A DNA stretch of 64,000 nucleotides from Phosphoribacter sp037046615 (GTDB lineage Bacteria; Actinomycetota; Actinomycetes; Actinomycetales; Dermatophilaceae). The translations under genes and the position numbers were made by a program. The stretch's first letter is position 1; every line of letters begins with the position of its first letter. Positions 1 to 9,435 of the stretch are shown here, piece after piece. The notes beneath the pieces were generated by a model. That model searched no databases, was not told the DNA's origin, and saw only the letters and a list, made by a program, of their open reading frames with translations. Location: the NCBI GenBank assembly GCA_037046615.1, contig JBAOHD010000032.1, positions 1 through 64,000 of the forward strand, in the 5' to 3' direction.

Positions 1-162
1 CCTGAACCGGCAAACGCCCTCGCCACGGCTCCCGCAGGCATTGCCAGTGTCGAGGCCGCCGAAGCGCAAAGGGGCCAAGTGGATGCAAGCGTCCGCGCCC
101 ACCTACCGGTAAGGTTGAACCAATTGATCATGCCGGACAAAGGGCACCTATCTGCCCGATAA
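1..162 (+). CDS. 3' end of an unidentified CDS running in from the left
   Basis: Frame 1 is open from the window edge to a TAA at 160-162, giving 53 residues rich in Ala, Val and Glu. It is followed 48 bases later by a strong hairpin terminator, as expected after a gene end. No family is recognisable from this tail. The open frame is short, so it could be chance. Confidence 0.3.
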   Translation, partial: PEPANALATAPAGIASVEAAEAQRGQVDASVRAHLPVRLNQLIMPDKGHLSAR

Positions 163-209
163 TCCGAATCCCACCGCAAGGAAAGGGAAGGCGAATAAGC
201 CCCTCGTTG

Positions 210-245
210 GGCTAACAGGCGGCAATGCCTGTTAGCCAGTTTTCT
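210..245 (+). terminator. Rho-independent terminator
   Basis: A perfect 11-bp stem (GGCTAACAGGC at 210-220 with GCCTGTTAGCC at 227-237) closes a 6-base loop and is followed by AGTTTTC. It would end transcription of the gene entering from the left and insulate the repeat protein at 320. Confidence 0.75.
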
Positions 246-319
246 AGAAAACAAGAAAGCGAGAAATCGCCGCCTGCCTCTGGACTTTAGAGCCGTTTTA
301 CCAAGCCGCCCAACAAACC

Positions 320-1888
320 ATGACTAAAGCACACCCCCTAAAACCGACTCTCTCCCCTCTGGAGCGGGTAACAAAAGCCATTTTGGCGCAGGATTACGAC
401 GTTCTGATGCAGACCGGCAGGGATTTAGACACGATTCTGCCCAACGCGCCTCACTTGCTCGAACCCCTGGAGCTGCTCGCGGACAACCTGGCCAAGGACG
501 CGGCGCATACGCCGCAAAGCCGGTGCCTTTACGAGTTGGTTGCCCTTCACGCGCCGGCGGGTGGCGACCTGGAACGCCGCGCTGCCCAGAAATGCGCTCG
601 GCTTACGAACGAGCAACAACCGGAAGTGGGGAACCGCGTGCGGATGTTCAGAGCCATGGCTTATCGCGCCAAACCGGATAGCGAACTGGAACGGCTGGCG
701 GTCGCAGGCTTCGCCCAGGCCGTTGACTCGCTGCCGCAGGCCTCGGAGCGACTGGCCGCCTACCGGCGCACCCTGGGCAAGGCCGCCCCTGGGAGCCTGC
801 TAGAACAGCAGTCCGTCGCGGGCCTGGTCGAACAAGCGGCAACCGCAAGGACGGTTACCGCCCGCATCAATGCCTACCGGTTGGCCGCCGAAGTGGCCGC
901 GCCGGACAGTGAGTTGGAGCGGCGGGCCGTGAGGGGGTTTATGGAACAGGTGGACTCCCTGCCGCAAGCCGTGCGCCGCGTCAGAACCTGGGCCGATGTT
1001 GCTTTCGGGTCAGGGCGAGGCGCGCTTTGGTGGCAAGCCATGAATGGTCTTCTCCGGCAAGTGGAACAACTGCCCGAGGCCTCGGCTCGCCTGGAGGTGT
1101 ACGCGGATGCCGTGCTGCACGCGCTGGCGGACCCAGAACTGGCACGACGGGCCATCGCGGGCTTCGTCAGTCACGTGGAACAACTGTCGGATATTTCCGC
1201 CCGTGTGGATGCTTACACGGATATGGCGTCCATGGCTTCTATCGAAGACTGGATACCGCCCGAGGAAGCATTAGCGCGACAACTAGCGGATGGTCTGCTC
1301 CGGTACGCAGAAAACCTGCCGGATGCCGTGGACCGCATGAAAGCCTATGAGATGGCGGCCAATCTGCTTCCCCCAGGCGGCGAGGCGGAGCGGCTGGCCG
1401 TGGCAAAATTCGTTAGTCATACGGAAACCCTGCCGGACCTATCCGCCCGCGTCGAAGCCTACGCCGACGCTCTCCGCAATGCAGCGGACAACAGCGGCCT
1501 GATACCGGAATCGCGGGCCGGAATCCTTCGTCATGTGGAGCAACTGCCGGAAGCGGCGGACCGTGTGAATACCTACACGTCGGCCATCCGCTGGGCCTCC
1601 GCCGAAAGCGAGCTGAACCGCTTCCTGGATGGCCTCCTCCGCGACGCGGAACTACTGCCTGATGCCTTCGCTCGCATTGAGGCCTACGTAACCGCCGCCC
1701 TGTTCGCACCCGCCGGCGGTGAACTGGAAAGGCGCTCTATGGACGGGTATTTCCGCCATACGGAATCCCTGCCGGACATTGCCGACCGCATCCGCATCTA
1801 CCGCGAAGCCGACATGCTGAACTGTTCGGAAGAGATGCGTCGGGGAGCATTGGCGAGACTAGCGGAACTCCAAGCCGCTCACGGATGA
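320..1888 (+). CDS. Helical tandem-repeat protein of unknown function (522 aa)
   Basis: The product is built from about ten copies of a roughly 40-48 residue unit. Each unit centres on a pattern like L-P-[DE]-x-x-x-R-[LVI]-x-A-Y, then an Ala-rich helix, a G-G/D-S-E-L-E-R stretch and a Gly-Phe/Leu start of the next unit. Repeats begin near residue 120 and run to the C-terminus; the first ~110 residues are more divergent. No signal peptide or membrane segment is seen, so a cytoplasmic alpha-solenoid is likely (inference). I do not recognise the family. The start is the first ATG of the open frame, without a clear ribosome site. The gene is alone on its strand between two terminators. Confidence 0.75.
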   Translation: MTKAHPLKPTLSPLERVTKAILAQDYDVLMQTGRDLDTILPNAPHLLEPLELLADNLAKDAAHTPQSRCLYELVALHAPAGGDLERRAAQKCARLTNEQQPEVGNRVRMFRAMAYRAKPDSELERLAVAGFAQAVDSLPQASERLAAYRRTLGKAAPGSLLEQQSVAGLVEQAATARTVTARINAYRLAAEVAAPDSELERRAVRGFMEQVDSLPQAVRRVRTWADVAFGSGRGALWWQAMNGLLRQVEQLPEASARLEVYADAVLHALADPELARRAIAGFVSHVEQLSDISARVDAYTDMASMASIEDWIPPEEALARQLADGLLRYAENLPDAVDRMKAYEMAANLLPPGGEAERLAVAKFVSHTETLPDLSARVEAYADALRNAADNSGLIPESRAGILRHVEQLPEAADRVNTYTSAIRWASAESELNRFLDGLLRDAELLPDAFARIEAYVTAALFAPAGGELERRSMDGYFRHTESLPDIADRIRIYREADMLNCSEEMRRGALARLAELQAAHG

Positions 1889-1935
1889 CGAAACGCCCAG
1901 GGAGGGCAGGGATTGCCCGAAAGGGCGATCTGAAA

Positions 1936-1965
1936 GCCCGCCGAAGGCTTGCGCCTCCGGCGGGC
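1936..1965. terminator. GC-rich hairpin between convergent genes
   Basis: An 8-bp stem, GCCCGCCG with CGGCGGGC, surrounds a 14-base loop in the gap between the repeat protein (+) and the small plasmid protein (-). It could terminate either strand. There is no long T tract, so the call rests on position and stem. Confidence 0.5.
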
Positions 1966-1973
1966 GGACCGGC

Positions 1974-2297
1974 TCAGTACTCGTCCGGCAACAGGAAGGT
2001 GGTCACGCTGCGGTCGGACTCGGTGATGATCCAGAGGCAGTTGTCGCCGTAGCCTTTGCAAGGCTTGGCGGGGTCGATGGGGTAGGCGGACAGCAGACGG
2101 TCGCCGTCGATCAATGCCTGGTCGTTGAGGGCCTTGTCTTCGGGACAAACCAGGCCCCAGTCGCCACGGCCATGCCGGAGCAGGCACTCATGCCGGTACT
2201 CGGGGGAACAGGCCTCCAAAGCCCCAGGGGTAGTGACAATCTCCCCAAACTCAAACTTGCTACGCGCCTCAACCGTGATAATCATCATGATAGTCAT
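1974..2297 (-). CDS. Small conserved plasmid/ICE protein (107 aa)
   Basis: The start is the ATG at 2297, preceded by an excellent AAGGAGGAA ribosome site 5 bases away; upstream codons in the frame are not needed. The product has the pattern F-G-x-I-V-x-T-P-G-A-L-E-A, then a C-L-x-R-H-x-x-G-D-W-G stretch, L-x-x-G-D-R-L-L-S-A-Y and an end in I-I-T-E-x-D-R-S-V-T-T. I recognise this layout from small uncharacterised 'plasmid-related' proteins common on proteobacterial plasmids and integrative elements, often near ardC-like genes. Function is unknown. Part of a second, decayed copy lies in inverted orientation at 2579-2680. Confidence 0.8.
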   Translation of the reverse strand: MTIMMIITVEARSKFEFGEIVTTPGALEACSPEYRHECLLRHGRGDWGLVCPEDKALNDQALIDGDRLLSAYPIDPAKPCKGYGDNCLWIITESDRSVTTFLLPDEY

Positions 2298-2578
2298 GGT
2301 ATTCCTCCTTCTTGCCATGAGGCCGCCACAACGGGGCCTCGATGGCGACCCTCCACGGCGCGGGTCCCTCAGGGCAGCAAGGGCGGGCGCGGGGAGGGGT
2401 ATCACCCGGCCTGCACGAGGGTTGCCCTTGCAGCCCGAGGAAGGTTGGGGATACCCCGCAACCGGCGGAGCTTCACCCTTGCGCCCAGAGGGTGCGCCGT
2501 AGGGTTCGCTCATCGAGGCCCACGGCGGCCCTCATGGCGGGGAGAAACGCCAGGCCACAATGATGTTCAGCATTCCGG

Positions 2579-2680
2579 CGCTCGGGCAAGTTCAGGGAGA
2601 TTGTCGCTACCCCTGGGGCTTTGGAGGCCTCCACCATCCCCCGGCCATGCCTGCTCCGGCAGGGTGTGGCGACCGGCTAG
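2579..2680 (+). pseudogene. Decayed inverted copy of the small plasmid protein
   Basis: Frame 2579-2680 reads R-S-G-K-F-R-E-I-V-A-T-P-G-A-L-E-A and then C-L-L-R-Q-G before a TAG. This matches the centre of the protein encoded at 1974-2297 on the opposite strand. At the DNA level, 2211-2245 and 2595-2629 are inverted copies with one mismatch, and weaker similarity continues about 50 bases further. The rest of the gene is missing, so this is a remnant of a paralogue. Confidence 0.6.
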
Positions 2681-2849
2681 ACCTGCCGGAGACGAGGCCG
2701 GCCATGACCAGGGGGCGAGGGTCAACCGGCCACTGTCCGCCCCCAAGTACGGCTAGCGGCCCGACAACAGGGCAATAGGAAAAAGAACCTCGCCCTCGGC
2801 GGCGATGTTCTTGTCCTGCTGCCGGCGTCTCGCCTGGCGCAATCCGCGT

Positions 2850-2960
2850 TCACGGCTGCGCCAGCCTGCGGGTGGCCGCCGCGTGGTAACCGGCGTCAAT
2901 CTCGATACCCAGCCAGGACCTGCCTAGCATCCGCGCCGCCAGCAAGTTGGCACCGTTTTT
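2850..2960 (-). pseudogene. C-terminal remnant of a DNA methyltransferase
   Basis: The last ~37 codons of a short minus-strand frame read A-A-R-M-L-G-R-S-W-L-G-I-E-I-D-A-G-Y-H-A-A-A-T-R-R-L. This closely resembles the motif-I-adjacent C-terminal end of N6-adenine/N4-cytosine DNA methyltransferases (G-R-x-x-x-G-I-E-I-D-x-x-Y). No catalytic DPPY/NPPF motif or other methyltransferase part is present. Together with 2298-2578, which shows nothing I can support, it makes 2298-3150 a gene-poor stretch of remnants. Confidence 0.4.
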
Positions 2961-3150
2961 TGCCGATAATCGCGTCCGGCCCCATATACCCCATGACTCC
3001 TCAAAGAGGAGGAGACATCTGTCCTGGCACAAGGGGGTTGCATGAGATACTAAATCGGTGGAGCTTATTGAAGATTGAAACCTAGCAAGGCGTGTGGTTT
3101 TGCCTTTGGGTGCCGCATGGTAGAAACAATCTAATAAGGAATATCGCCGA

Positions 3151-5886
3151 ATGGCATTACACCCAGGTTTCCCGAGATCGCCCTACGCGATATTGCCCCC
3201 AGACATGCGCTGGTTCCCTGCGGCGGAAGAACTGCGCAGCACGGCCTATGAAAAGCTGTTGCCGCCCCTGGTTGCCAAGGTACGGGAAGAGGTCAAAGCC
3301 TGGCGGGACGCGGATTACGCCGGAGCGTCGGCCACGTCCCGCGCCTTGCTGGCCTGGTGGTTCGCTACCGACCACCTGATGGAACAGGCGGACGGCGCGC
3401 AAAGCCAGTTCCGCTATTACTTCGCGCAGCGCGAAGCGGTCGAAACCGTGATCTGGCTCTACGACGTGCGCGGCGCACGCGACAAGTTCGACCTGCTGCG
3501 CTTCGATGCGTCGGGCGCGGTATCGCAGCAACATGTTCGACGAGGACTGGCCGCGCTTCGTGGTCAAGATGGCCACCGGCGCCGGCAAGACCAAGGTGCT
3601 GTCGCTGCTGATGGCCTGGAGCTATTTTCACAAGCTCTACGAGGCGGACTCGGCTCTGGCGCGCAACTTCCTGGTGATCGCGCCGAACATCATCGTGCTC
3701 GACCGCCTGCGCGCCGATTTCGACGGGCTGCGCATCTTCTTCAACGATCCGGTGCTGCCGGACAACGGCCATGCGGGGCATAACTGGCGCGACGATTTCC
3801 AGATCGCGCTGCACATTCAGGACGACGTGCGCATCGTCCGCCCGACCGGCAATATCTTCCTCACCAACATTCACCGCGTCTATCTCGGCGACGTGCCGGA
3901 GCCGTCGCTCGACGACGACGATCTGCGCAATTACTTCCTGGCCCCGTTCGGCGCGAAGCCGGTCGGCAAGACCACGGACAGCAAGACCGACCTGGGCGAA
4001 ATCGTCCGCGAAATCGACGAACTCGCCGTGTTCAACGACGAGGCGCACCACATCCATGACCCGCGCATGGCCTGGTTCCAGTGCATTCAGGACATTCATC
4101 ACCGGCTGCTGCAAAAAGACCTGCGCCTGGCCTTGCAGGTAGACGTGACGGCCACGCCGCGCCACGACAACGGCGCGATCTTCGTGCAGACCGTGAGCGA
4201 CTATCCGCTGGTCGAGGCTATCGCCCAGAACGTGGTCAAGCATCCGGTGCTGCCGGATGCGGCCAGCCGCGCCAAGCTCGCCGAACACAAAAGCCCGATC
4301 ATCACCGAGAAATACGCCGACTATCTGCAACTCGGCATCGAGGAATGGCGCAAGAGCTACGCCGAACACGAGAAGCTGGGCAAGAAGGCCGTGCTGTTCG
4401 TGATGGTCGATGACACCAAGAACTGCGACGAGGTGGGCGCGTACCTGCAGAAGATTTGCCCGGAACTTCAGGACGCGGTGCTGGTGATCCACACCAAAAA
4501 CAACGGCGAGATTTCCGAGGCGGCGTCCGGCAAGAGCAAGGAAGAGCTGGAACTTCTGCGCAAGCAGTCGAATGAGATCGACACCTGGAAATCGCCCTAC
4601 AAGGCGATTGTCTCGGTGCTGATGCTCAAGGAAGGCTGGGACGTGCGCAACGTCACCACCGTCGTCGGGCTGCGCGCCTATGCCGCCAAGAGCAACATCC
4701 TGCCGGAGCAAACCCTGGGGCGCGGTCTGCGCCGCATGTATTTCGGCAGCGACGAACGCGAGACCGTGTCGGTCATGGGTACGCCCGCCTTCATGGAATT
4801 CGTGGAATCCATCCAGAGCGAAGGCGTGACCTTCGAGCGGGTTGCCATGGGCGGGGCGGGTGGGCACGACCGGCAGGACTCCCTGGTCGTCGAGGTCGAC
4901 AAGGAAGCACGCTGACAAGGACATTGATGCGCTGGATATTGCGCTGCCACGGCTCACCCGCCGCTTCAATCGCGAGTTCAAAGACCTGGCGGAACTCGAC
5001 CCAGCGGCGTTCGGCAACGCCAAGCTGCCGATCAAGTCCTTCACGCCGGAAGAGACCCGCGAAATCGTCTTCAAGACCATGCTGGATTCCGAGGTCGATC
5101 ACACGATCCAGCTCGACAGCAGCGGCACGGCGGACTACCGCTCCGTGGTCGGCTTCTTCGCCCGCCAGCTTGCTGAAAGATTTGCGCCTGGTGGGGGGCT
5201 ACGACCAGCTCTATCCGAAGGTGAAGGCGTTCATGCGCGACCACCTGTTCACCGGCCCGGTCGATCTGGACGATCCGGTGATCCTGCGCAACCTGTCCGA
5301 ACCCGAAGTCAGCAAGGTGCTGTTCGACCACTTCCGCGCCGCGATCAACGCGCTGACGATCCACGACAGCGGCAGCTCGCGCATCGAGGGCCATATCCGG
5401 CTGCGCGACACGCGCCCGTTCCGCACCGAGCCACGCGGCTTTCTGCTCGCCAAGCGTTCGGTGTTCAACCGCATCGTCGGCGAGGGCAGGGCGGACGGCC
5501 TGGAGCTGGCCTTTGCCGCGTTCCTGGAAACCGCGCCCGACGTGCAAGCCTTCGGCAAGAACTACATGGCCGTGGGCTTCAAGCTGGACTATGTGAAGGC
5601 CAACGGCGACCTATCGACCTACACGCCGGATTTCATGGTGCGCACGACGGATGGCGGGGTGTGGATCGTCGAGACCAAAGGCCGCGAGGAACTGGACGTG
5701 CCGCAGAAGATGGCACGGCTCAAGCAATGGTGCGCCGACGCGACCGAGGCCAGCAAAGCCGATGGCGGGACGCGCTACGGCTTCGTCTATGTCGATCAGG
5801 AGAGTTTCGAGCAGCACAAGCCGTCGTCGTTCGCGGGACTGGCGAGCACGTTCCGTGAATACCAGAATGAAAACAGCGGGAGCTGA
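3151..5886 (+). CDS. res: Type III restriction endonuclease subunit Res (frameshifted as given)
   Basis: Joined across three single-base insertions (near 3525, 4905 and 5168) this is a ~911-residue Res subunit, the normal size. Visible in order: Walker A M-A-T-G-A-G-K-T (~residue 141), DEAH box N-D-E-A-H-H (~296), V-T-A-T-P-R (~332), helicase motif VI L-G-R-G-L-R-R (~523), and a PD-(D/E)XK nuclease site P-D-F-M-V ... V-E-T-K-G (~825-845). Res hydrolyses ATP and cuts unmodified DNA with Mod. The ATG follows TAAGGA. It is followed 2 bases later by mod, the reverse of the usual mod-res order. The length, 2736 nt, is divisible by three, as expected for three insertions. Confidence 0.88.
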
Positions 5887-5888
5887 CG

Positions 5889-8240
5889 ATGGCGCGCCAA
5901 GACAAGAAATCCTACGAGTTGAGCGAGGCCGAGCAGCGCGACCTGGTGACGCTGATCCAGCAAGGCAAAGCCCTGCCGGAGAAATACCGCTTCATCCTGT
6001 TCGAGGACAAGCGCGAGGTCGAGCTGGTCTGGAACGGCAAGACGCGGGACGTGTGCACCACGGTGCTGCCCTTCCAGACGCTGGAGCACATCGACGAGCC
6101 GCGCACGGAAACCAAGGCGCAGGAAGACCTGTTCGATAGCCGTGGTCGGCAGCTGCGCGGCTGGACAAACAAGCTGATCTGGGGCGACAACAAGCTGATC
6201 CTGTCGTCGCTGAAGTCGGGCGCGCTGCGCCAGCAAATCGAGGACGCGGGCGGCCTGAAGCTGATCTATATCGACCCGCCCTTCGACGTGGGCGCGGATT
6301 TCAGCATGGATGTCGAGATCGGCGGCGAGACCTTCCACAAGGAAGCGAACCTGCTGGAGCAGATCGCCTACCGCGACACCTGGGGGCGCGGCGCGGACAG
6401 CTTCATCGCGATGATCTACGAGCGGCTGATCCTGATGCGGGATTTGCTGGCACGACGATGGAAGTATCTATGTGCATTGCGATTGGCGGGTGAATCAGCC
6501 ATTATGCGCGCTTGCTCTTGGATGAGGTTTTTGGCAGAGACAATTCAGAACCAAATTATTTGGAAGCGACAACTGCCATGCGGACTCGCGTCGAACACTA
6601 TGGCATTGTCGTTGACGCAGTATTACTTTTCGCAAAGTCGATCGTACGTGTGGAATCCGCAATAGTTCCGATTACAGACACCTATGTCGAACGTCACTAT
6701 CGATAGTGAAGATGCCGATGGTCGCAAGTACAAGATGGCCGATACTGGCGACAGGTGGCAAAGCCTGCACGGAAATCGGATGAGCGAATTCGTGAGCCAC
6801 CGCCGGTACTACTGGCGATTCGGGCAAGATCGGATCGAAACTGATGACGGCAGGAAAGTATCGATTCACCAAGAACGGCAGGCCGCTGTATAAATGTTAC
6901 CTAGATGAGAACGCAGGGACGTGCCGTTCACTGCCTCTGGACAGATATACCTCCAGTCAACCCGATGGCAGAGCGAGCGGCTCGACTACCCCACCCAGAA
7001 ACCCGAAGCCCTCCTCGAACGCATCATCAAGGCCAGCAGCAACGAAGGCGATCTGGTTGCCGACTTCTTTTGTGGCTCCGGCACGACTGCCGCCGTCGCC
7101 GAAAAGCTAGGGCGGAAATGGATCGCCACCGATCTTGGCAAGTTCGGCATCCACACCACGCGCAAACGGCTGATTGGCGTGCAGCGCGAAAAGAAGGCTG
7201 CCGAGCAGGATTTCCGCGCCTTCGAGGTGCTGAACCTTGGCCGCTACGAGCGGCAAGCCTATCTGAACGTGGGCGGGCGCTTGACGGGCGCGCAGAAGGC
7301 GCAAGCCCTGGCCCAGAAAGAAAGCGAGTTCCGCGAACTAATCCTGCGCGCCTACAAGGCCACCGGCTTTGGCGGCAGCGACGGTGCGCAAGCGCAGGAC
7401 GGTTTTTTCCACGGGGCGCGCAACGGGCGGCTGGTGGTGATCGGCCCGATCAATCTGCCCGTGGGGCGGCTTGTTCGTCGAGGAAGTCATTACCGAATGC
7501 CGCAAGCGCGGCGCGTCCCGTGTGGACGTGCTGGCCTTCGAGTTCGAGATGGGGCTGTTCCCCGCCGTGCTGGAAGAGGCGCGCAGCAAGGGCATCGACC
7601 TTGCGCCCGAAATACATCCCCGCCGAAGTGTTCGACAAGCGGGCCGTGGACAAAGGCCAGGTGGTCTTCCACGACATCAGCTTTGTCGAAGCCACGCCAC
7701 GCTACGACAAGAAAACACAAGATGGCGGTCAAGATCGAGCTGACCGACTTCTCCGTCTATTACACGCAGGGCGCAGCGGAAGCGGCGATTGCCGCCATGA
7801 AGGAAGGCAAGAGCGAGGTCATGTGCGAACAGGGGCAGCTCTACAAGGTGAGCAAGAGCAAGGACGGGATCGTCAAGAAGGAGCGCCTGACCAAACACTG
7901 GACGGACTGGGTGGACTACTGGGCGGTGGACTTCGACTACATGAGCCGCAAGGAAATCATCAAGGTGCCGGTTGGCACTGGCCTCGGCGGTGTCGCCTCA
8001 CTGCCCGGCTTTGAGCCGCCGCAAGGCGAGCTGGCCGTGCCAGCTTTCGAGGAACGCTGGACGGGCGGCTACATCTTCGAGAACGAATGGCAGAGCTTCC
8101 GCACCCGCCAAAACCGCGACCTGGAGCTGACAACCGCCCTGCACACCTACGACCGGCCAGGACGCTACACCGTAGCGGTCAAGGTGATCGACATTTTCGG
8201 CAACGACACGATGACGCTCGTGCCGGTGAGTGTGGGGTAA
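5889..8240 (+). CDS. mod: Type III DNA methyltransferase subunit Mod (multiply frameshifted)
   Basis: This is the modification and recognition subunit that methylates adenine and confers specificity on Res. The beta-class order of motifs is visible: catalytic D-P-P-F (~residue 128) first, then the SAM-binding F-F-C-G-S-G-T-T (~392) followed by A-T-D-L. Homology passes through at least eight frame changes, clustered at 6445-6905 and again near 7470, 7612 and 7735. The segment 6460-6900 is visibly less GC-rich than its flanks and lies between motifs IV and I, where type III target-recognition domains sit. The C-terminal ~170 residues (from ~7730) are intact. As given the gene cannot be translated; real decay or sequence error cannot be separated here. 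Confidence 0.8.
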
Positions 8241-8259
8241 TGAACAAAGGGATGTTCGC

Positions 8260-9435
8260 ATGTTAGCAGATGATACTGACTTACTTGAACAGATTGGTCG
8301 TCACTTAGCATCCCCCTGCCAGGCATGGCTGTTCGGAGCTGGGATCAGCAAAGAGGCCGGCATACCATTGATGCACGCCCTCACTTCCAGAGTAAGAGCG
8401 CTTGCAAAAAGCTCATCGCCACACGATAACGTTCTGAATACGCTTTTCGCAGAGCTTCCAGAAAAAGCACATATAGAGCATTTTTTAAGTCACCTCGGAG
8501 ACTATGCCGCCATCGCAGAGCGGACCATGGCGGGCAAGATAAGGATTAATGGGGAAATATTTAACCCGGATGATTTGGTGAAGGTTCATCGGAAGGTGGT
8601 AAGTTGGATCGCCGAAATAGTGAGGTGGGGGTACAAGCCGGCGACTGCTAGCACACCAGAAAAAATTGGTTCGCTCCAAGAGCCCGCAGTAGAAATTGAT
8701 GACCATAAAGCGTTCATTGAAGCACTGTTTAAAACAGCTGCGGCAGGCTTGGATGATCGTAGGGACGCTATTCGCCTTTTTTCAACTAACTACGATACAC
8801 TTCTCGAAGACGCCCTTGCGCTGTGCGGTATTACATATTGGGATGGATTCTCGGGTGGCGCTATTGCGTTTCGTAATTTCCATTTCGGAGAACCAGAACC
8901 AAAAATAGGCTACCGTGCACATGTTATCAAGCTTCACGGATCCATCGACTGGCACATGGGTGACGATGGACGAGTATGGCGGGTGCGCGACGGGGACGCC
9001 TATCCGGCAACACGAGGCCGTGTATTGATTTATCCGCAAGCAACAAAGTACATAGCTACGCAGCGAGACCCTTTCGCTGCACAATTTGATCTTCTTCGTC
9101 GAACCCTTTCGACAACGAAAGACAACGTGCTGTCGATATGCGGCTACAGCTTTGGAGACGAACATATCAATCAGGAAATAGAATTTTCAATGACCGCGCC
9201 TGACAGCCGAACCACGATGCTTGTTTTCTACAATGAGAGTGACGGGTTGTCTACATGTCTTAAGAACTGGCGGCTATCATCTTGGAATAAACGTTTGTAT
9301 GTGATGACTGAAAAAGGCCTCTATGTAGGAGATGGGGGGCCTTTTTGTTCTCCGCAGATTGGAAAAGAGCACGACTGGTGGACTTTCGCAGGCCTCACAC
9401 GCTTGTTGAATAACGGTGCAGAGGGGTACCTGTGA
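8260..9435 (+). CDS. SIR2-domain defence effector, partner of HerA
   Basis: A 391-residue SIR2-like protein. The NAD-binding G-A-G-I-S-K-E-A-G-I-P is at ~residue 26, S-T-N-Y-D-T-L-L at ~175, and the catalytic-His motif K-L-H-G-S at ~224. Known family members paired with HerA are NADases that act in antiphage defence (the SIR2-HerA system called Nezha); that role is inferred here from pairing. The ATG at 8260 is preferred: AAAGGG lies 8 bases upstream and it leaves a 19-base gap after mod. Its stop overlaps the herA start (TGATG), indicating translational coupling. Base composition is clearly lower in GC than res/mod, which points to a separate origin. Confidence 0.85.
   Translation: MLADDTDLLEQIGRHLASPCQAWLFGAGISKEAGIPLMHALTSRVRALAKSSSPHDNVLNTLFAELPEKAHIEHFLSHLGDYAAIAERTMAGKIRINGEIFNPDDLVKVHRKVVSWIAEIVRWGYKPATASTPEKIGSLQEPAVEIDDHKAFIEALFKTAAAGLDDRRDAIRLFSTNYDTLLEDALALCGITYWDGFSGGAIAFRNFHFGEPEPKIGYRAHVIKLHGSIDWHMGDDGRVWRVRDGDAYPATRGRVLIYPQATKYIATQRDPFAAQFDLLRRTLSTTKDNVLSICGYSFGDEHINQEIEFSMTAPDSRTTMLVFYNESDGLSTCLKNWRLSSWNKRLYVMTEKGLYVGDGGPFCSPQIGKEHDWWTFAGLTRLLNNGAEGYL

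Noticed and set aside
2298..2578. Protein-coding gene in the GC-rich gap
   Set aside because: Frames here are short, overlap each other and show no motif or ribosome site; nothing beyond the remnants at either side can be supported.
3365..5080. Minus-strand 571-codon ORF opposite res
   Set aside because: It is a high-GC shadow frame; all conserved helicase and nuclease motifs are on the plus strand.
8260..9435. Housekeeping sirtuin deacetylase
   Set aside because: The protein lacks the zinc-ribbon Cys pairs of CobB sirtuins and is translationally coupled to herA, which fits the defence type.
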